This document shows positions 52,072 through 61,693 of a stretch of DNA of 64,000 nucleotides, in pieces (the stretch's first letter is position 1; the number at the start of each line of letters is the position of its first letter). The notes under the pieces are model-generated. The model had not been told where the DNA came from. It made no database searches and was given only the letters and a program-made list of their open reading frames with translations. Origin of the DNA: Azorhizobium sp943371865 (GTDB lineage: Bacteria > Pseudomonadota > Alphaproteobacteria > Rhizobiales > Xanthobacteraceae). The stretch is from assembly GCF_943371865.1 (NCBI RefSeq), contig NZ_CALRWL010000002.1, forward strand, positions 248,001-312,000. Direction: 5' to 3'. A program made the position numbers and the translations under genes.

Positions 52072-53383
52072 CGGACGCCAGCAAAGTGCCGACGGCCCGG
52101 TCGCGTGGCGCCCCGGTGCTGGCCCAGGTCACCACCGCCTCCGGCAGGTCGAGGTCGAAATGCGACCGCCCCAGCAAGGCGTTGACGATGACCGCGCTGC
52201 GCCAGGCCATGACGCTGAGCTGCGGTTCGGCGATGCCGTGGCTGTGCCGGCCGGCATTGAGCGCGAAGATGCGGTTTTGCCGCGGCCCGTCCCAGGTGAG
52301 GCTGAAGTCGGCCGCCAGTTGCAGATTGCCCTTGCGGTCGAAGGGGATGCGCTCCCGCAGCGGGCCGAGGAAATCGGGCACCTTGAAGGCATAGCCGGTG
52401 GCGAAGACCACCGCGTCCGCATGCAGGATCTCGATGCCGCCATCAAAGCTGTTGCGCATGATGAGGCGGTACTCGCCGTTCTGGCGGTCCATCTGGATGA
52501 CCTCGCGGCCGGGCATCAGCGCCGGGTTGAGCGGGCCGCCGCCCAGATGGCGCAAGGCATACAGGCGCCGGTAGATGGCCTGGAGGGTCGAGGGGGAGGC
52601 GCCGTCGCTGGCCAGCTTCTGTCGCGCCAGGCTGGCGGCGCGGGTGTCCTCGCCCAGGCCGTGGAAGTCCATCACATAGCCGGGCGTGAACAGTTCGTTG
52701 GTGAAGGGGGTGGCATCCAGCGGCTCGAAGTTCGGCCGGCGGCTGATCCAGGACACCTCCTGCCGCGCCCCGTCCTGGTCGAGCAGGGCCAGGAAGACTT
52801 CCGCCCCGCTCTGCCCGCCGCCCACCACCGCCACGCGCCGGGCGGTGAGGGCCGGCAGGCGGGTCATGGTCTGGCTGGCATGGAAGCAGGTGTCGCCCAA
52901 GAGCGGGCTGGCCCAGGCGGGCACCTCCGGCGTCAGGCCGATCCCCAGCGAGATGTTGCGCGCGGTGACGTCGCCGTCATCGAGACGCAGCACGAACGCG
53001 CCGCGGGCGAAGTCCAGTTCGCGCACCGGCGCGTCGAAGCTGAGCGTATCCAGTGCGCCCGCCACCCAGGCGAGATAATTGGCGAATTCCTGCCGTGGCA
53101 GCGCGTCGAACTCGGCATTCATGAAGCTGTAGAAGCGCTTGTGCGCCACCAGATAGGCCAGGAACGACCAGGGGCTGGTCGGGTTGGTCGCGGTGACCAG
53201 ATCCTTCAGGCACGAGGTCTGCAATTCCGCGCCGGGCAGCATCATGCCCGGATGCCAGGCGAAATTCGGTTGGCGGTCGAAGAAGCGAACCCGCGCATCG
53301 ACCACGGAGTCGAGCTGCGCGGCAAGACTCAGGTTGAACGGGCCGATGCCGATCCCGGCAAGGTCGAGGATGTGATCGTTCAT
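52064..53383 (-). CDS. vbsO: L-ornithine N5-monooxygenase (siderophore hydroxylase)
   Basis: 439 residues from ATG 53383. FAD-binding GIGIGPFNLSLAAQ, NADPH-binding VVGGGQSGAEVFLALL and ATGYAFKVPDFL are typical of IucD/PvdA/VbsO N-hydroxylases. WHPGMMLPGAELQTSCLKDL matches the substrate-pocket region. Converts ornithine (or lysine) to the N-hydroxy amine of hydroxamate siderophores. It lies between the NRPS gene and fhuD, as vbsO does in the vbsGSO operon. Confidence 0.9.
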   Translation of the reverse strand: MNDHILDLAGIGIGPFNLSLAAQLDSVVDARVRFFDRQPNFAWHPGMMLPGAELQTSCLKDLVTATNPTSPWSFLAYLVAHKRFYSFMNAEFDALPRQEFANYLAWVAGALDTLSFDAPVRELDFARGAFVLRLDDGDVTARNISLGIGLTPEVPAWASPLLGDTCFHASQTMTRLPALTARRVAVVGGGQSGAEVFLALLDQDGARQEVSWISRRPNFEPLDATPFTNELFTPGYVMDFHGLGEDTRAASLARQKLASDGASPSTLQAIYRRLYALRHLGGGPLNPALMPGREVIQMDRQNGEYRLIMRNSFDGGIEILHADAVVFATGYAFKVPDFLGPLRERIPFDRKGNLQLAADFSLTWDGPRQNRIFALNAGRHSHGIAEPQLSVMAWRSAVIVNALLGRSHFDLDLPEAVVTWASTGAPRDRAVGTLLASDA

Positions 53384-53477
53384 TGTGTCAGGGCTCCATC
53401 CGGTCAGTGCATGTGACGTGGCGGCAGCGGGTGCAGGGCGCCGTCGGCCCGGTGGGGGGAGTTCAGGGCGGTGCGGC

Positions 53478-56400
53478 TCACTCGGCCGCCCGGTCGAGAT
53501 GACCGGCGGCCTCCTCCAGCCGGCGGGCGAACCGGGCATGGAAAGCGGGGGCGCCGATGATGTGCAGATGCGTGGTGCCCTCAATGATTTCCGCCGGCGC
53601 GGCGAGGCGGGAGAGCTGGCGCCAGTCGATGAGATTGAGGCCGCGGTTGAGGGAATCCGCCGCCGCCCAGGGCTGGATCGGGGCGTCGTAGGGCAGCATC
53701 TTGTGGCGTCGGAAGATCAGCGCATTGTCGATCAGCACCCAGAAGGTGTGCTCGCGGCTGCCGATGTCCGGGCCGTCCTCGGGCAAGGTCTCCGGGCTGT
53801 TGCCGACGAAGCGCAGGAACTGGTCGTAGGCCAGCGGGTCCATGGCCTCCAGCAGCTCCTGCCAGCGCGCCGCCATGGGCGTGCGGGCCGCCCAGGCCAG
53901 GATCTGGCGCTCCAGCGCGTCGCGCTCGCCGGGGGAAAAGCGCGGGCGCGCGCCGATGGCGAAATCGGTGTCCATGTCGCAGACATCGATCATGCCGATG
54001 AGCTTGAGATCAATGTCGCTGCCCAGCATGCGCGCGGCTTCATAGGCGAGCAGCCCGCCCCACGACCAGCCGAGGAAGACGCAAGGTCTGCCCTGGCTGT
54101 GGGTGCGCACCAGGTCGGCGTAGCGGGCGGTGATCTCGGTGACGGAGACCTCGCGCTTCTTGTCCTCGGCCAACGAGTAGCAGATGAAGCCGGTGGCCGG
54201 CTGGTCGGGGCCGAGATGGTCCACCAGCTTGACATATTCGCGGGTGCTCACCAGCAGGCCGGGGAAGCAATAGAGCATGGGTCGCGTGCCGGTGCTGCGC
54301 AGATGGATCATCTGCCCGCCGCCGGCTTGAACGCCGCGCTCGATGGCCGTGGCCAGGGCGCGGATGGTCTGGTGGTTGAACAGATCGGCAATCGCCACCA
54401 CGGCGTCGGGCTTGGCCTGCTTGATGCGCCCGAGCACCCTGAGCGCGGCCATGGAATTGCCGCCCACCTCGAAGAAATTCTGCCGCACGCCCACGGCGGG
54501 GAGCCCGAGAACCTCGCGCCAGATGGCGCACAGCTCGGTCTCCAGCGGCGTCGATGGCGGCACGATGTCCAGCGGCGCCAGCGCCGGCGCGGGCAGGGCC
54601 GCCCGGTCGAGTTTGCTGTTGGCATTGAGCGGGAAGCGCTCCAGCACCACCACGGCGGAGGGCACCATGTGCTCGGGCAGCATGCGCGCCAGGGCGCGGC
54701 GCAATTCCGCCCCGTCGGTCCGTGTGCCGTCGGTCGTTGCGCCATCGCCGGCCGTGCCCCGGCCCGCCACCACATAGGCCACCAAAGCCGGCTGGCCGCT
54801 GTCGTGGCGCAGCAGCACGGCGCATTCGCTCACGCCCGGAAGAGTCCGCAGCGCCGCCTCGATCTCGCCGGGCTCGATGCGGAAGCCGCGCAGCTTGATC
54901 TGGTGGTCGACGCGGCCGACGAATTCCACCGCGCCATCCTCCCGCCAGCGGGCCAGGTCGCCGGAAGCGTAGAGCCGGCCACCGGCCGGGTCGAACGGGT
55001 CCGGCACGAACCGCTCGGCGGTGGCGGCGGGGCGGCCCACATAGCCGCGGGCCACCCCGTCACCGCCGACATACAGCTCGCCGGTGACGCCGATAGGAAC
55101 CGGGTTCAGGTCGCGGTCGAGCACATAGATGCGCCGCCCGCCCACGCCCCGGCCGATGGGGGCATACAGGCCCTCGAACGAGGTGCCCGCCCGCACCTTC
55201 CAAACCATGGGGGTCATGATGGTCTCGGTGGGGCCATAGCCATTGATCAGCCACTCAGCCTTGAGGGCGCGGGAGAACAGGTCGAAGGTGGCCTGGGCCA
55301 TGCCTTCGCCGCCGAAGGAATAGAGCCGCACCGGCGGGGCATCCCCGGTGGCGTCCGCCCATTCGGCCAGTTGCTGCACGTAGGTGGTGGGGAAGCTGGC
55401 ATTGGTGACGCCGTGCCGTCGCATGGCGGCGAAGGTTTCCTCCGGCGTCCACAAAGGCTTGTCCGGCAGGACGATGCTGCCGCCGAGCATCAGCGGCACC
55501 ATCCAGCGCTCGTGGCCGCCGTCGGAGGAAAACGGCAGGAACGGCAGTTCGCGGGCGGTGTCGTCCATGCCATAGACCCGCGCCGTGGCCTGGCAGTGGC
55601 GCGTCAGCGGCCCGTGCTCCACCGCCACGCCCTTGGGGGTGCCGGTGGAGCCGGAGGTGTAGATCACATAGGCCAGCTGCCGGTCGGCGATGGGCCGCGC
55701 CGGGTCGGTATCCGGCAGGCCGGAGAGATCCAGCTGGTCCAGCTCGATCACCCGCGTGCCGGCAGCGGGCTTGAGCTGTTCGCGCAGCGCGGCGGTGGTG
55801 AGCACGATCGCCACGCCGGCATCGGCCAGGATATGGTCGTTGCGGCGGGCGGGATGGTCCGGCTCCACCGGAATGAAGGCGGCGCCTGCCTTCAGCACCG
55901 CAAGGATCGCCCCGATGGCCTCCGGCGAGCGGCGCAGCGCCACGGCGACGCAGCGCTCCGGCCCCGCGCCGGCGGCGATGAGATGGTGCGCCAGACCATT
56001 GGCAAAGCGGTCCAGCTCGCGCCGCGTCCACACCCGCTCGCCATGGAAGATGGCGGGCGTGTCCGGCTGGGTGCGGGCATGGGCGGCGATCAGCGCATGG
56101 ACCGGACGGGGATCGGCCGGGGTCGTATCCGCATAGGGCGCGGAGAGCGCGGCCAGTTCCGCGGGCGTCACCAGCGCAATGTCCCGCAGCAGCCGATCGG
56201 GGTTCGCCACCTCCATGGCGATGCGCCGGAAATGGCGCAGCGCCCGGGCGCACAGGCGGGCGTCCAGCAGGTCGGCGGCATAAGTGAAGGTGGCCTGCAG
56301 GGTGCCATCCGCAGCCTCCACGGTGGTGAGCACCAGATCGCCGTCGGGGCGCGCCTGCGGCCGGCGGTGGAAGACAAAGCGGACGCCTTGGGCCGTGGTC

Positions 56401-57515
56401 ACGGCGGGCGGCGTGTCCTGGCGATGGACGTGAACACAGGGCAGGAAGCCGCTGCCGTTCTGCTCGTTATTCTCCCAGAATTCCTGCGCCAGGGTCTCGA
56501 ACGGCACATGATGGGTGCGGGCCGCCTGGAGTGCGGCGGCGACCCGTGCCGCGGCGTCCCGGAACCGCAGGGCGGACTGGAGCGCCACCTTCACCGGCAG
56601 CACATCTTCCGTGCGGCCGACGATGCCGCCCGCCTCGCCGTCCGGATCCCGTGCCGCTCCCAGCTTCAGATGCTCGTGCCCGCCATAGCGCCCCAGCAGG
56701 ATGGCAAAGGCGGTGAGCAGCACCAGCGACACCGGCTGGCCGCAGGCGGCGGCGCAGGCCCGCACCGCTGCGGCCTCGCCCGCATCGAAGCGCAGGGTGG
56801 TTTCCCCGCGGGCGCCGCCGGCCTGGGGATCACGGCGGAAGATCACCGGCAAGGTGGCATCCGCATGGGGTTCGGCCAGAACGGCGCGCCAATAGGTGAA
56901 GGCCTTCTCCGTGTCATCGGGCGGCGCCAGCCAGGGCAGGGCGTGGGATGGCGGGGCGGCGGGACTGCCGGCTTCCGCCGCGCCGTAGGCGGCCACCACA
57001 TCATGGGCGAGGATGTGTAGTGATGATGCATCGCAGATGATGGGATGCACGCTGAGCCCCAAGCGCCACCTTTGGCCGCATCGGCTCAGCAGCGCCCGCA
57101 CCGCAAGGTCGGTCTCCAGGTCGAACTGGGCATCGGCGGTCAGCAGGCGTTCGAATTCCGCATCCGCCTCCACCCGGTCGAGGTCCGACAGATCGACGCA
57201 GCCGAGTGGAATCCGGGCCGTGTCATCGAGGCTCTGCAGCACCCGCCCGCCGGCATATTGGCGCAAGCGCAGCCGCAGGGCGGGATGCCGCGCGGCGAGC
57301 CGGTCGAGCGCGGCGCGCAACGTCTCCATATTGAGCGGGCCGTCAATGGTGACATCGACGGTCGGCTGGCCGGCCACTGCGGCGTTGCCGATCTGCGCCA
57401 GTGCCCATATGCGCCGCTGGGCGGGGGTCAAGGGAAAGCCGGGGGCGGTCTCATCGGTCATAGGGGCCATGTCCATGTGCGTGCCGGTGTCCGACGCCAT
57501 ATCAGTGCGGGTCAT
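53478..57515 (-). CDS. vbsS: Siderophore NRPS with C-A-PCP-TE architecture (VbsS-like)
   Basis: 1345 residues from ATG 57515 (AAGAGG ribosome site). Order: condensation domain (about 25-440), adenylation (about 460-960; YTSGSTGTPKG near 619), carrier with phosphopantetheine Ser1021 (FFEVGGNSM) and thioesterase with Ser1151 (LGWSWGGLLAY). The condensation active-site motif HHxxxDG reads HPxxxDA (H157, P158, D162, A163): the catalytic His and Gly are both replaced, so this domain is probably inactive. In the published vicibactin model the thioesterase trimerises the unit and no condensation is needed, which fits. The adenylation pocket keeps the conserved Asp for an amino acid substrate. The longer opposite-strand frame here (53385-57020) is a GC-codon shadow. 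Confidence 0.92.
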   Translation of the reverse strand: MTRTDMASDTGTHMDMAPMTDETAPGFPLTPAQRRIWALAQIGNAAVAGQPTVDVTIDGPLNMETLRAALDRLAARHPALRLRLRQYAGGRVLQSLDDTARIPLGCVDLSDLDRVEADAEFERLLTADAQFDLETDLAVRALLSRCGQRWRLGLSVHPIICDASSLHILAHDVVAAYGAAEAGSPAAPPSHALPWLAPPDDTEKAFTYWRAVLAEPHADATLPVIFRRDPQAGGARGETTLRFDAGEAAAVRACAAACGQPVSLVLLTAFAILLGRYGGHEHLKLGAARDPDGEAGGIVGRTEDVLPVKVALQSALRFRDAAARVAAALQAARTHHVPFETLAQEFWENNEQNGSGFLPCVHVHRQDTPPAVTTAQGVRFVFHRRPQARPDGDLVLTTVEAADGTLQATFTYAADLLDARLCARALRHFRRIAMEVANPDRLLRDIALVTPAELAALSAPYADTTPADPRPVHALIAAHARTQPDTPAIFHGERVWTRRELDRFANGLAHHLIAAGAGPERCVAVALRRSPEAIGAILAVLKAGAAFIPVEPDHPARRNDHILADAGVAIVLTTAALREQLKPAAGTRVIELDQLDLSGLPDTDPARPIADRQLAYVIYTSGSTGTPKGVAVEHGPLTRHCQATARVYGMDDTARELPFLPFSSDGGHERWMVPLMLGGSIVLPDKPLWTPEETFAAMRRHGVTNASFPTTYVQQLAEWADATGDAPPVRLYSFGGEGMAQATFDLFSRALKAEWLINGYGPTETIMTPMVWKVRAGTSFEGLYAPIGRGVGGRRIYVLDRDLNPVPIGVTGELYVGGDGVARGYVGRPAATAERFVPDPFDPAGGRLYASGDLARWREDGAVEFVGRVDHQIKLRGFRIEPGEIEAALRTLPGVSECAVLLRHDSGQPALVAYVVAGRGTAGDGATTDGTRTDGAELRRALARMLPEHMVPSAVVVLERFPLNANSKLDRAALPAPALAPLDIVPPSTPLETELCAIWREVLGLPAVGVRQNFFEVGGNSMAALRVLGRIKQAKPDAVVAIADLFNHQTIRALATAIERGVQAGGGQMIHLRSTGTRPMLYCFPGLLVSTREYVKLVDHLGPDQPATGFICYSLAEDKKREVSVTEITARYADLVRTHSQGRPCVFLGWSWGGLLAYEAARMLGSDIDLKLIGMIDVCDMDTDFAIGARPRFSPGERDALERQILAWAARTPMAARWQELLEAMDPLAYDQFLRFVGNSPETLPEDGPDIGSREHTFWVLIDNALIFRRHKMLPYDAPIQPWAAADSLNRGLNLIDWRQLSRLAAPAEIIEGTTHLHIIGAPAFHARFARRLEEAAGHLDRAAE

Positions 57516-57732
57516 GACGGGCCTCTTGCAGCGAGCGGGGCCGCTGATCGCGCCAGACCTGGCCGATATGGTCGAGGCAGGCGGTGCGATCGCCGCAGAC
57601 GCCCGCAAGGGCCCAGCCCACGGGAAGGGTGCGGCCCTGCGGCCAGAGGGCGTGGCGCCCCTCCTGGTCGATCACCACCTCCATCTGCTCGCCGGCCAGC
57701 CGCTCGTCATCTTGTGAACCGCCGCTCTGCAT
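57502..57732 (-). CDS. vbsG: MbtH-like protein
   Basis: 76 residues with the MbtH signature ALWPQGRTLPVGWALAG and VWRDQRP near the C-terminus. Small MbtH proteins activate NRPS adenylation domains. Its stop overlaps the NRPS start by 14 bp. First gene of the left-running operon, with a TAAAT-N16-CGT promoter 34 bp upstream. Position matches vbsG. Confidence 0.88.
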   Translation of the reverse strand: MQSGGSQDDERLAGEQMEVVIDQEGRHALWPQGRTLPVGWALAGVCGDRTACLDHIGQVWRDQRPRSLQEARHDPH

Positions 57733-57765
57733 CCTCGCCGCCTCCGCATGGGTCCTGCTCCTATG

Positions 57766-57789
57766 ACGGCGGGCGGCGTGGGAAATTTA
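57766..57789 (-). promoter_or_regulatory. Iron-starvation sigma promoter for the mbtH-NRPS operon
   Basis: On the minus strand TAAAT (57789-57785), exactly 16 bp, then CGT (57768-57766), the PvdS/RpoI iron-starvation box spacing. The CGT is 34 bp upstream of the mbtH start. Confidence 0.7.
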
Positions 57790-57834
57790 GGGGGGCGGTC
57801 GATTCATTTCGCAAAGACACGGGGGGCAGAGGGG

Positions 57835-57858
57835 TAAATCGGCGCCCGGCTCGTCCGT
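57835..57858 (+). promoter_or_regulatory. Iron-starvation sigma promoter for the acyltransferase-exporter operon
   Basis: TAAAT (57835-57839), exactly 16 bp, then CGT (57856-57858): a second PvdS/RpoI-type box, facing the other way, 65 bp before the acyltransferase start. A CCCCGC-GCGGGG hairpin lies at 57874-57891 in the leader. Confidence 0.7.
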
Positions 57859-57922
57859 CATCTGAGGTGAGACCCCCGCGCATTTGCGGGGCGAATGGCC
57901 TCTTGCAGGAGCATCAGCGCAC

Positions 57923-59068
57923 ATGAGCCGGTCAGACCCTTCCCCGGAGCGCGGCATCGCGCAGCCCGCCTTCCTGTCGTTCCAGGCTGCGGGCCTGCCC
58001 CTGGCCACCCGTGTGGCGTCCGATGGGCTGGTCGTGAGCGCGGGCCAGACCGTCCTCGCCACCCTGGGGCTGACCCGTGACGGGCCGGCCGCGACCCTCA
58101 CCTTGAATTTGTCGGGCGTCGAGGCGGCGGAAGATGTCATCGTGGCGGCCTGCGAGGCGCTGTTCGGCACCCATCCGGACCTGGCCTCTGCCGACCTTCG
58201 GCTGGAGGGCGCCGCCGGCTTGGCGGAGCGGTTGCTGGCCACCGGCATCGCCTTTGCGGACGAGAGCGGTTTGCGGGTGGCGCCGGACTTGATCTGGCAG
58301 CAGCCGCGGCCCTGGCTGGCGGGCGGCGGCGGGGCCTATCCGCAGCGCCTGATGCTGCGCGAGGGCGTCCGCCACCCGCTCCGGGCACCCATGCGCGAGG
58401 GCCTGCTCTATGCCCGCTTCATTCCCTGGCTCGGCCGCACGATCTCGTTCCACACCGCCGATCCGGATCTGCACCTGGAGCCGTTCCATCGCTGGATGAA
58501 CGACCCACGGGTGGCGGACATCTGGGAGGAGACCGGGGACCGCGCCCAGCACCGCGCCTATCTGGAGGAGCGCCGCGCCGATCCCCACGCCGTGCCGGTG
58601 ATCGGCTGCTTCGATGATGTCCCGTTCGGCTATTTCGAACTCTATTGGGCCAAGGAAAATCGGCTTGGGCCGCATTATGAGGCGCAGGACTATGACCGCG
58701 GCTGGCATGTGCTGGTGGGCGAGGATGCGTTCCGCGGCAAGGCGTGGCTGACCGCCTGGCTGCCGTCGCTGATGCATTTCATGTTCCTGGACGATCCGCG
58801 CACCCAGCGCATCGTCGGCGAGCCGAAGGCGACCCATACCCAGCAGATCCGCAATCTGGATCGCTCCGGCTTCGCCAAGGTGAAGCATGTGGATTTCGCC
58901 CACAAGCGGGCGCTGCTGGTGATGCTGCTGCGGGAGCGCTTCTTCGGCGATCGCCTGTGGCAGCCGGCGGCCGACAGCGTCGTGCCGGTCCGCCTCGTCC
59001 ATGACGACACCCCGCATCTCCCCGAGGGACCCGCGCGCAGCAGCCTCGCCCAGATGGCTTCGGCGTGA
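57923..59068 (+). CDS. vbsA: Siderophore N-acyltransferase (GNAT, AlcB/RhbD/VbsA-like)
   Basis: 381 residues from ATG 57923. The C-terminal half (RTISFHTADPDLHLEPFHRW, WMNDPRVADIWEE, HRAYLEERRADPHAVPVIG, RIVGEPKATHTQQIRNLD) is the GNAT core of IucB/AlcB/RhbD acyltransferases, which acylate N-hydroxy-ornithine or -lysine to form the hydroxamate. The N-terminal half is family-specific. Acyl donor not readable; VbsA uses 3-hydroxybutyryl-CoA. First gene of the right-running operon; the exporter gene's GTG start overlaps its stop by 4 bp. Confidence 0.87.
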   Translation: MSRSDPSPERGIAQPAFLSFQAAGLPLATRVASDGLVVSAGQTVLATLGLTRDGPAATLTLNLSGVEAAEDVIVAACEALFGTHPDLASADLRLEGAAGLAERLLATGIAFADESGLRVAPDLIWQQPRPWLAGGGGAYPQRLMLREGVRHPLRAPMREGLLYARFIPWLGRTISFHTADPDLHLEPFHRWMNDPRVADIWEETGDRAQHRAYLEERRADPHAVPVIGCFDDVPFGYFELYWAKENRLGPHYEAQDYDRGWHVLVGEDAFRGKAWLTAWLPSLMHFMFLDDPRTQRIVGEPKATHTQQIRNLDRSGFAKVKHVDFAHKRALLVMLLRERFFGDRLWQPAADSVVPVRLVHDDTPHLPEGPARSSLAQMASA

Positions 59069-60510
59069 GCGGCCGGTCCGTGGACGGGACGGCAGAGGTG
59101 GGTGAGGGATTTGCCGCGCCGCAGGATCTGGCCGATCCAAAGCTCAAGCGTCTCATCCTGCGGCTTGCCGTCCCCTCTATGGCGGGCCTGTGCATCACCG
59201 CCTTGCACCATGTGGCCAATGCCGGCTTTGTCGGCCTGCTGGGGCCGGAGGCCCTGGCGGCGGTGAGCGTGGCCATACCGGTGTTTGCGCTGGTGGCGGC
59301 GTTCGGCCATGGGCTCGGCGTCGGCACGGCGGCCACGGTGGGCCGGCTGCTGGGCGCGGGAGCGGCGGGGGACGCGGACCGCGCGGCCACCACCGCGCTC
59401 GGCCTGTCGGTGGGGCTCGGCCTGGTGGCCAGCGTCATCCTCCTGGTGTGGCAGGACCAGGTGCTGGCGCTGTTCGGGGCCACCATCGGCATGATGCCCC
59501 TGGCGCGGGACTATGTGGGCCTGCTGGCCTTCTCCTGCGTCCTGTTGCTGCTCCAGATCACCTGCGATTTCATCACCATCGCCGAAGGCAACAGCCGGTT
59601 CAGCATGTGGACGCTGCTGGGCGGGTTCTCGCTCAATATCGCCCTGGATCCGCTGCTGATCTTCAGCTTCGATCTGGGCATCAAGGGCGCCGCCTGGGCC
59701 ACCATCGTGTCGCAACTGGCGGCTCTGGCCGCGTATGCGGCCTATTTCGGCTATCGCTGGGGCCGGGTGCGGGTGCGCCCATCGGTGCTGACTTTGGATT
59801 GGCGCATCTTGCGGCCCATGCTGGCGGTGGGCGGGCCGGTGACCTTGAGCAGCGGGCTCTCGGCCACCGCCTTCGCGCTGGTCTTCGGCACCGCCTCGGC
59901 GCACGGCGGCGATGCGGCGGTGGCCGGCATCGGCATCGCCTTGCGTCTGCTCACCCTGGGCATGCTGCCGGTGACCGGTTTCTGCCTGGGGGCGCAGGCG
60001 GTGCTGAGCTTTGCCTATGGCGCCGGCGACCTGAGGCGGGTGCGGGCGGCGACGCTGTTCATGCTGCGCGGGGCGCTCGGCTTCACCTTGGTCTATTCGC
60101 TGGCCATGGCGCTGTGCGCCGGGCCGGTGGTGGGGCTGTTCACCCAGGACAGCGCGACGGCGGGGATCGCGCGCGGCGCGCTGATCCTGTTCCACATCGG
60201 CTTTGCCGGTGCCGGGTTCCAATATGTGCTGCTGGTGCTGCTCCAGGCCATGGGCAAGGCCACCCTTGCTGGGGCCATCGGGCTGGCGCCGCAGGGCTAT
60301 CTGCTCATTCCGCTGCTGCTGGTGCTGTCCCAGCGCTTCGGCCTCACCGGCGTGGCGATGGCTCCGGCCATCGCCATCGGCCTCACCGCCCTCTTGTCCG
60401 CCGTTGTGCTGGCGCGAGAACTGGCCGCGCTGAAGCGGCAGGGCCACGCCACGCCACCGTTTCCACCGCGCGCCGATCCGGCGGTCGCTGATGCAAGAGG
60501 TCCTGCATGA
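59065..60510 (+). CDS. vbsD: MATE-family exporter
   Basis: 481 residues with twelve predicted membrane helices. The first repeat begins LKRLILRLAVPSMAGLCITA and the linker IGMMPLARDYVGLLAF is typical of NorM-like MATE transporters. Likely exports the siderophore. Placement second in the operon matches vbsD, whose role is less certain in the literature I recall; the family call itself is firm. Confidence 0.85.
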   Translation: MSGRSVDGTAEVGEGFAAPQDLADPKLKRLILRLAVPSMAGLCITALHHVANAGFVGLLGPEALAAVSVAIPVFALVAAFGHGLGVGTAATVGRLLGAGAAGDADRAATTALGLSVGLGLVASVILLVWQDQVLALFGATIGMMPLARDYVGLLAFSCVLLLLQITCDFITIAEGNSRFSMWTLLGGFSLNIALDPLLIFSFDLGIKGAAWATIVSQLAALAAYAAYFGYRWGRVRVRPSVLTLDWRILRPMLAVGGPVTLSSGLSATAFALVFGTASAHGGDAAVAGIGIALRLLTLGMLPVTGFCLGAQAVLSFAYGAGDLRRVRAATLFMLRGALGFTLVYSLAMALCAGPVVGLFTQDSATAGIARGALILFHIGFAGAGFQYVLLVLLQAMGKATLAGAIGLAPQGYLLIPLLLVLSQRFGLTGVAMAPAIAIGLTALLSAVVLARELAALKRQGHATPPFPPRADPAVADARGPA

Positions 60511-61682
60511 ACAAGCCGTTCAATCCTGAGACGCAACCGGGGCTCGAACGCGAGATCCCGCCCGGCGAGGCCTCTTTCTATGGCGCGGCGGTGCCGCCGA
60601 TCTTCCAGACCTCGCTGTTCACCTTCGAGACCTATGAGGACATGGCGGCGGTCTATGCCGGGCGCTCGCACCAGCTGATCTATTCCCGCGGCGACAACCC
60701 CACCGTGATGGCGTTCGAGCAGGCGGTGGCGGATCTGGAAGGCGCGCAGGCCGGGCGGGCCTTTTCCAGCGGCATGGGCGCCATCAGTGCCACGGTGCTG
60801 GCGCTGGTCTCCGCCGGGGACCGCATCGTCACTGTGCGCAACGTCTATAGCGATGCCTACCGCCTGTTCGAGCTGATGCTGTCCCGGTTCGGCGTTACCG
60901 TCGATTATGTGGACGGGACCGATGCGGCGGCGGTGGAGGCGGCCCTGCCGGGGGCCAAGCTGCTGTATCTGGAAAGTCCCACCTCGCTGCTGTTCGAACT
61001 CCAGGACCTGGTCAGCCTGGCCCGCGCCGCCCGCGCCCATGGGGTCATCACCGCCATCGACAATTCCTGGGCGACGCCGCTCTATCAAACCCCCATCGCC
61101 CACGGCATCGACCTGGTGATCCATGCGGCCTCCAAATATCTCGGCGGCCATAGCGACACGGTGGCCGGCGTGGTGGTGGGCTCAACGGAGCTGATCGGGC
61201 GCATCAATGCCCAGGCCTATGCCTATCTCGGCGCCAAGCTGTCGCCGTTCGAGGCCTGGCTGCTGCTGCGGGGCCTCAAGACCTTGCCGCTGCGCATGCC
61301 GCGCCATATGGCCAGCGGGCTGGCCGTCGCCGCGCGCCTGTCCGCCCATCCCGAGGTGGAGCGGGTGCTGCATCCCGCCTTCTCCACCCATCCCGGCAAG
61401 GCGACGCTGGCGGGCTATGGCGGACTGTTCTCGTTCGAGGTCACGGAGGCTATCGACGTGCCGGCGTTCGTGAATGCCTTGCGGCTCATCCGCATCGGCG
61501 TGAGCTGGGGCGGGCCGGAGAGCCTGGTGGTGCCGGCCCTGGCCCCGCTCCAACTGCAGAAGGCCAATTGCTTCACCCGCTTCGGCATCAGTCCCCGCCT
61601 CATCCGTCTCAATGTGGGCATCGAGGAGGTGGAGCTGATCTGGGCCGACATCGCCCAGGCGCTGGCGTGCGCCCGCCGCTGA
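60507..61682 (+). CDS. vbsL: PLP-dependent Cys/Met-metabolism-type enzyme (VbsL position)
   Basis: 391 residues of cystathionine gamma-synthase-like fold. YSRGDNPTVMAFEQAVADLEG binds the cofactor phosphate, IDNSWATPLYQTP is the cofactor-ring Asp region and the Schiff-base Lys is K210 (HAASKYLGGHSD). Such enzymes normally do transsulfuration or elimination. In the vbsADL operon the third product is proposed to epimerise the ornithine, so a PLP-dependent racemase role is plausible here by position. ATG overlaps the exporter stop by 4 bp. Function assigned mostly by context. Confidence 0.78.
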   Translation: MNKPFNPETQPGLEREIPPGEASFYGAAVPPIFQTSLFTFETYEDMAAVYAGRSHQLIYSRGDNPTVMAFEQAVADLEGAQAGRAFSSGMGAISATVLALVSAGDRIVTVRNVYSDAYRLFELMLSRFGVTVDYVDGTDAAAVEAALPGAKLLYLESPTSLLFELQDLVSLARAARAHGVITAIDNSWATPLYQTPIAHGIDLVIHAASKYLGGHSDTVAGVVVGSTELIGRINAQAYAYLGAKLSPFEAWLLLRGLKTLPLRMPRHMASGLAVAARLSAHPEVERVLHPAFSTHPGKATLAGYGGLFSFEVTEAIDVPAFVNALRLIRIGVSWGGPESLVVPALAPLQLQKANCFTRFGISPRLIRLNVGIEEVELIWADIAQALACARR

Positions 61683-61693
61683 TCATCTGCCCA

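Noticed and set aside
53385..57020. A 1211-codon open frame on the plus strand opposite the NRPS gene
   Set aside because: It is a shadow of GC-rich codon usage. Its translation is His/Gly/Gln-rich with no domain, while the opposite strand encodes a clear NRPS.
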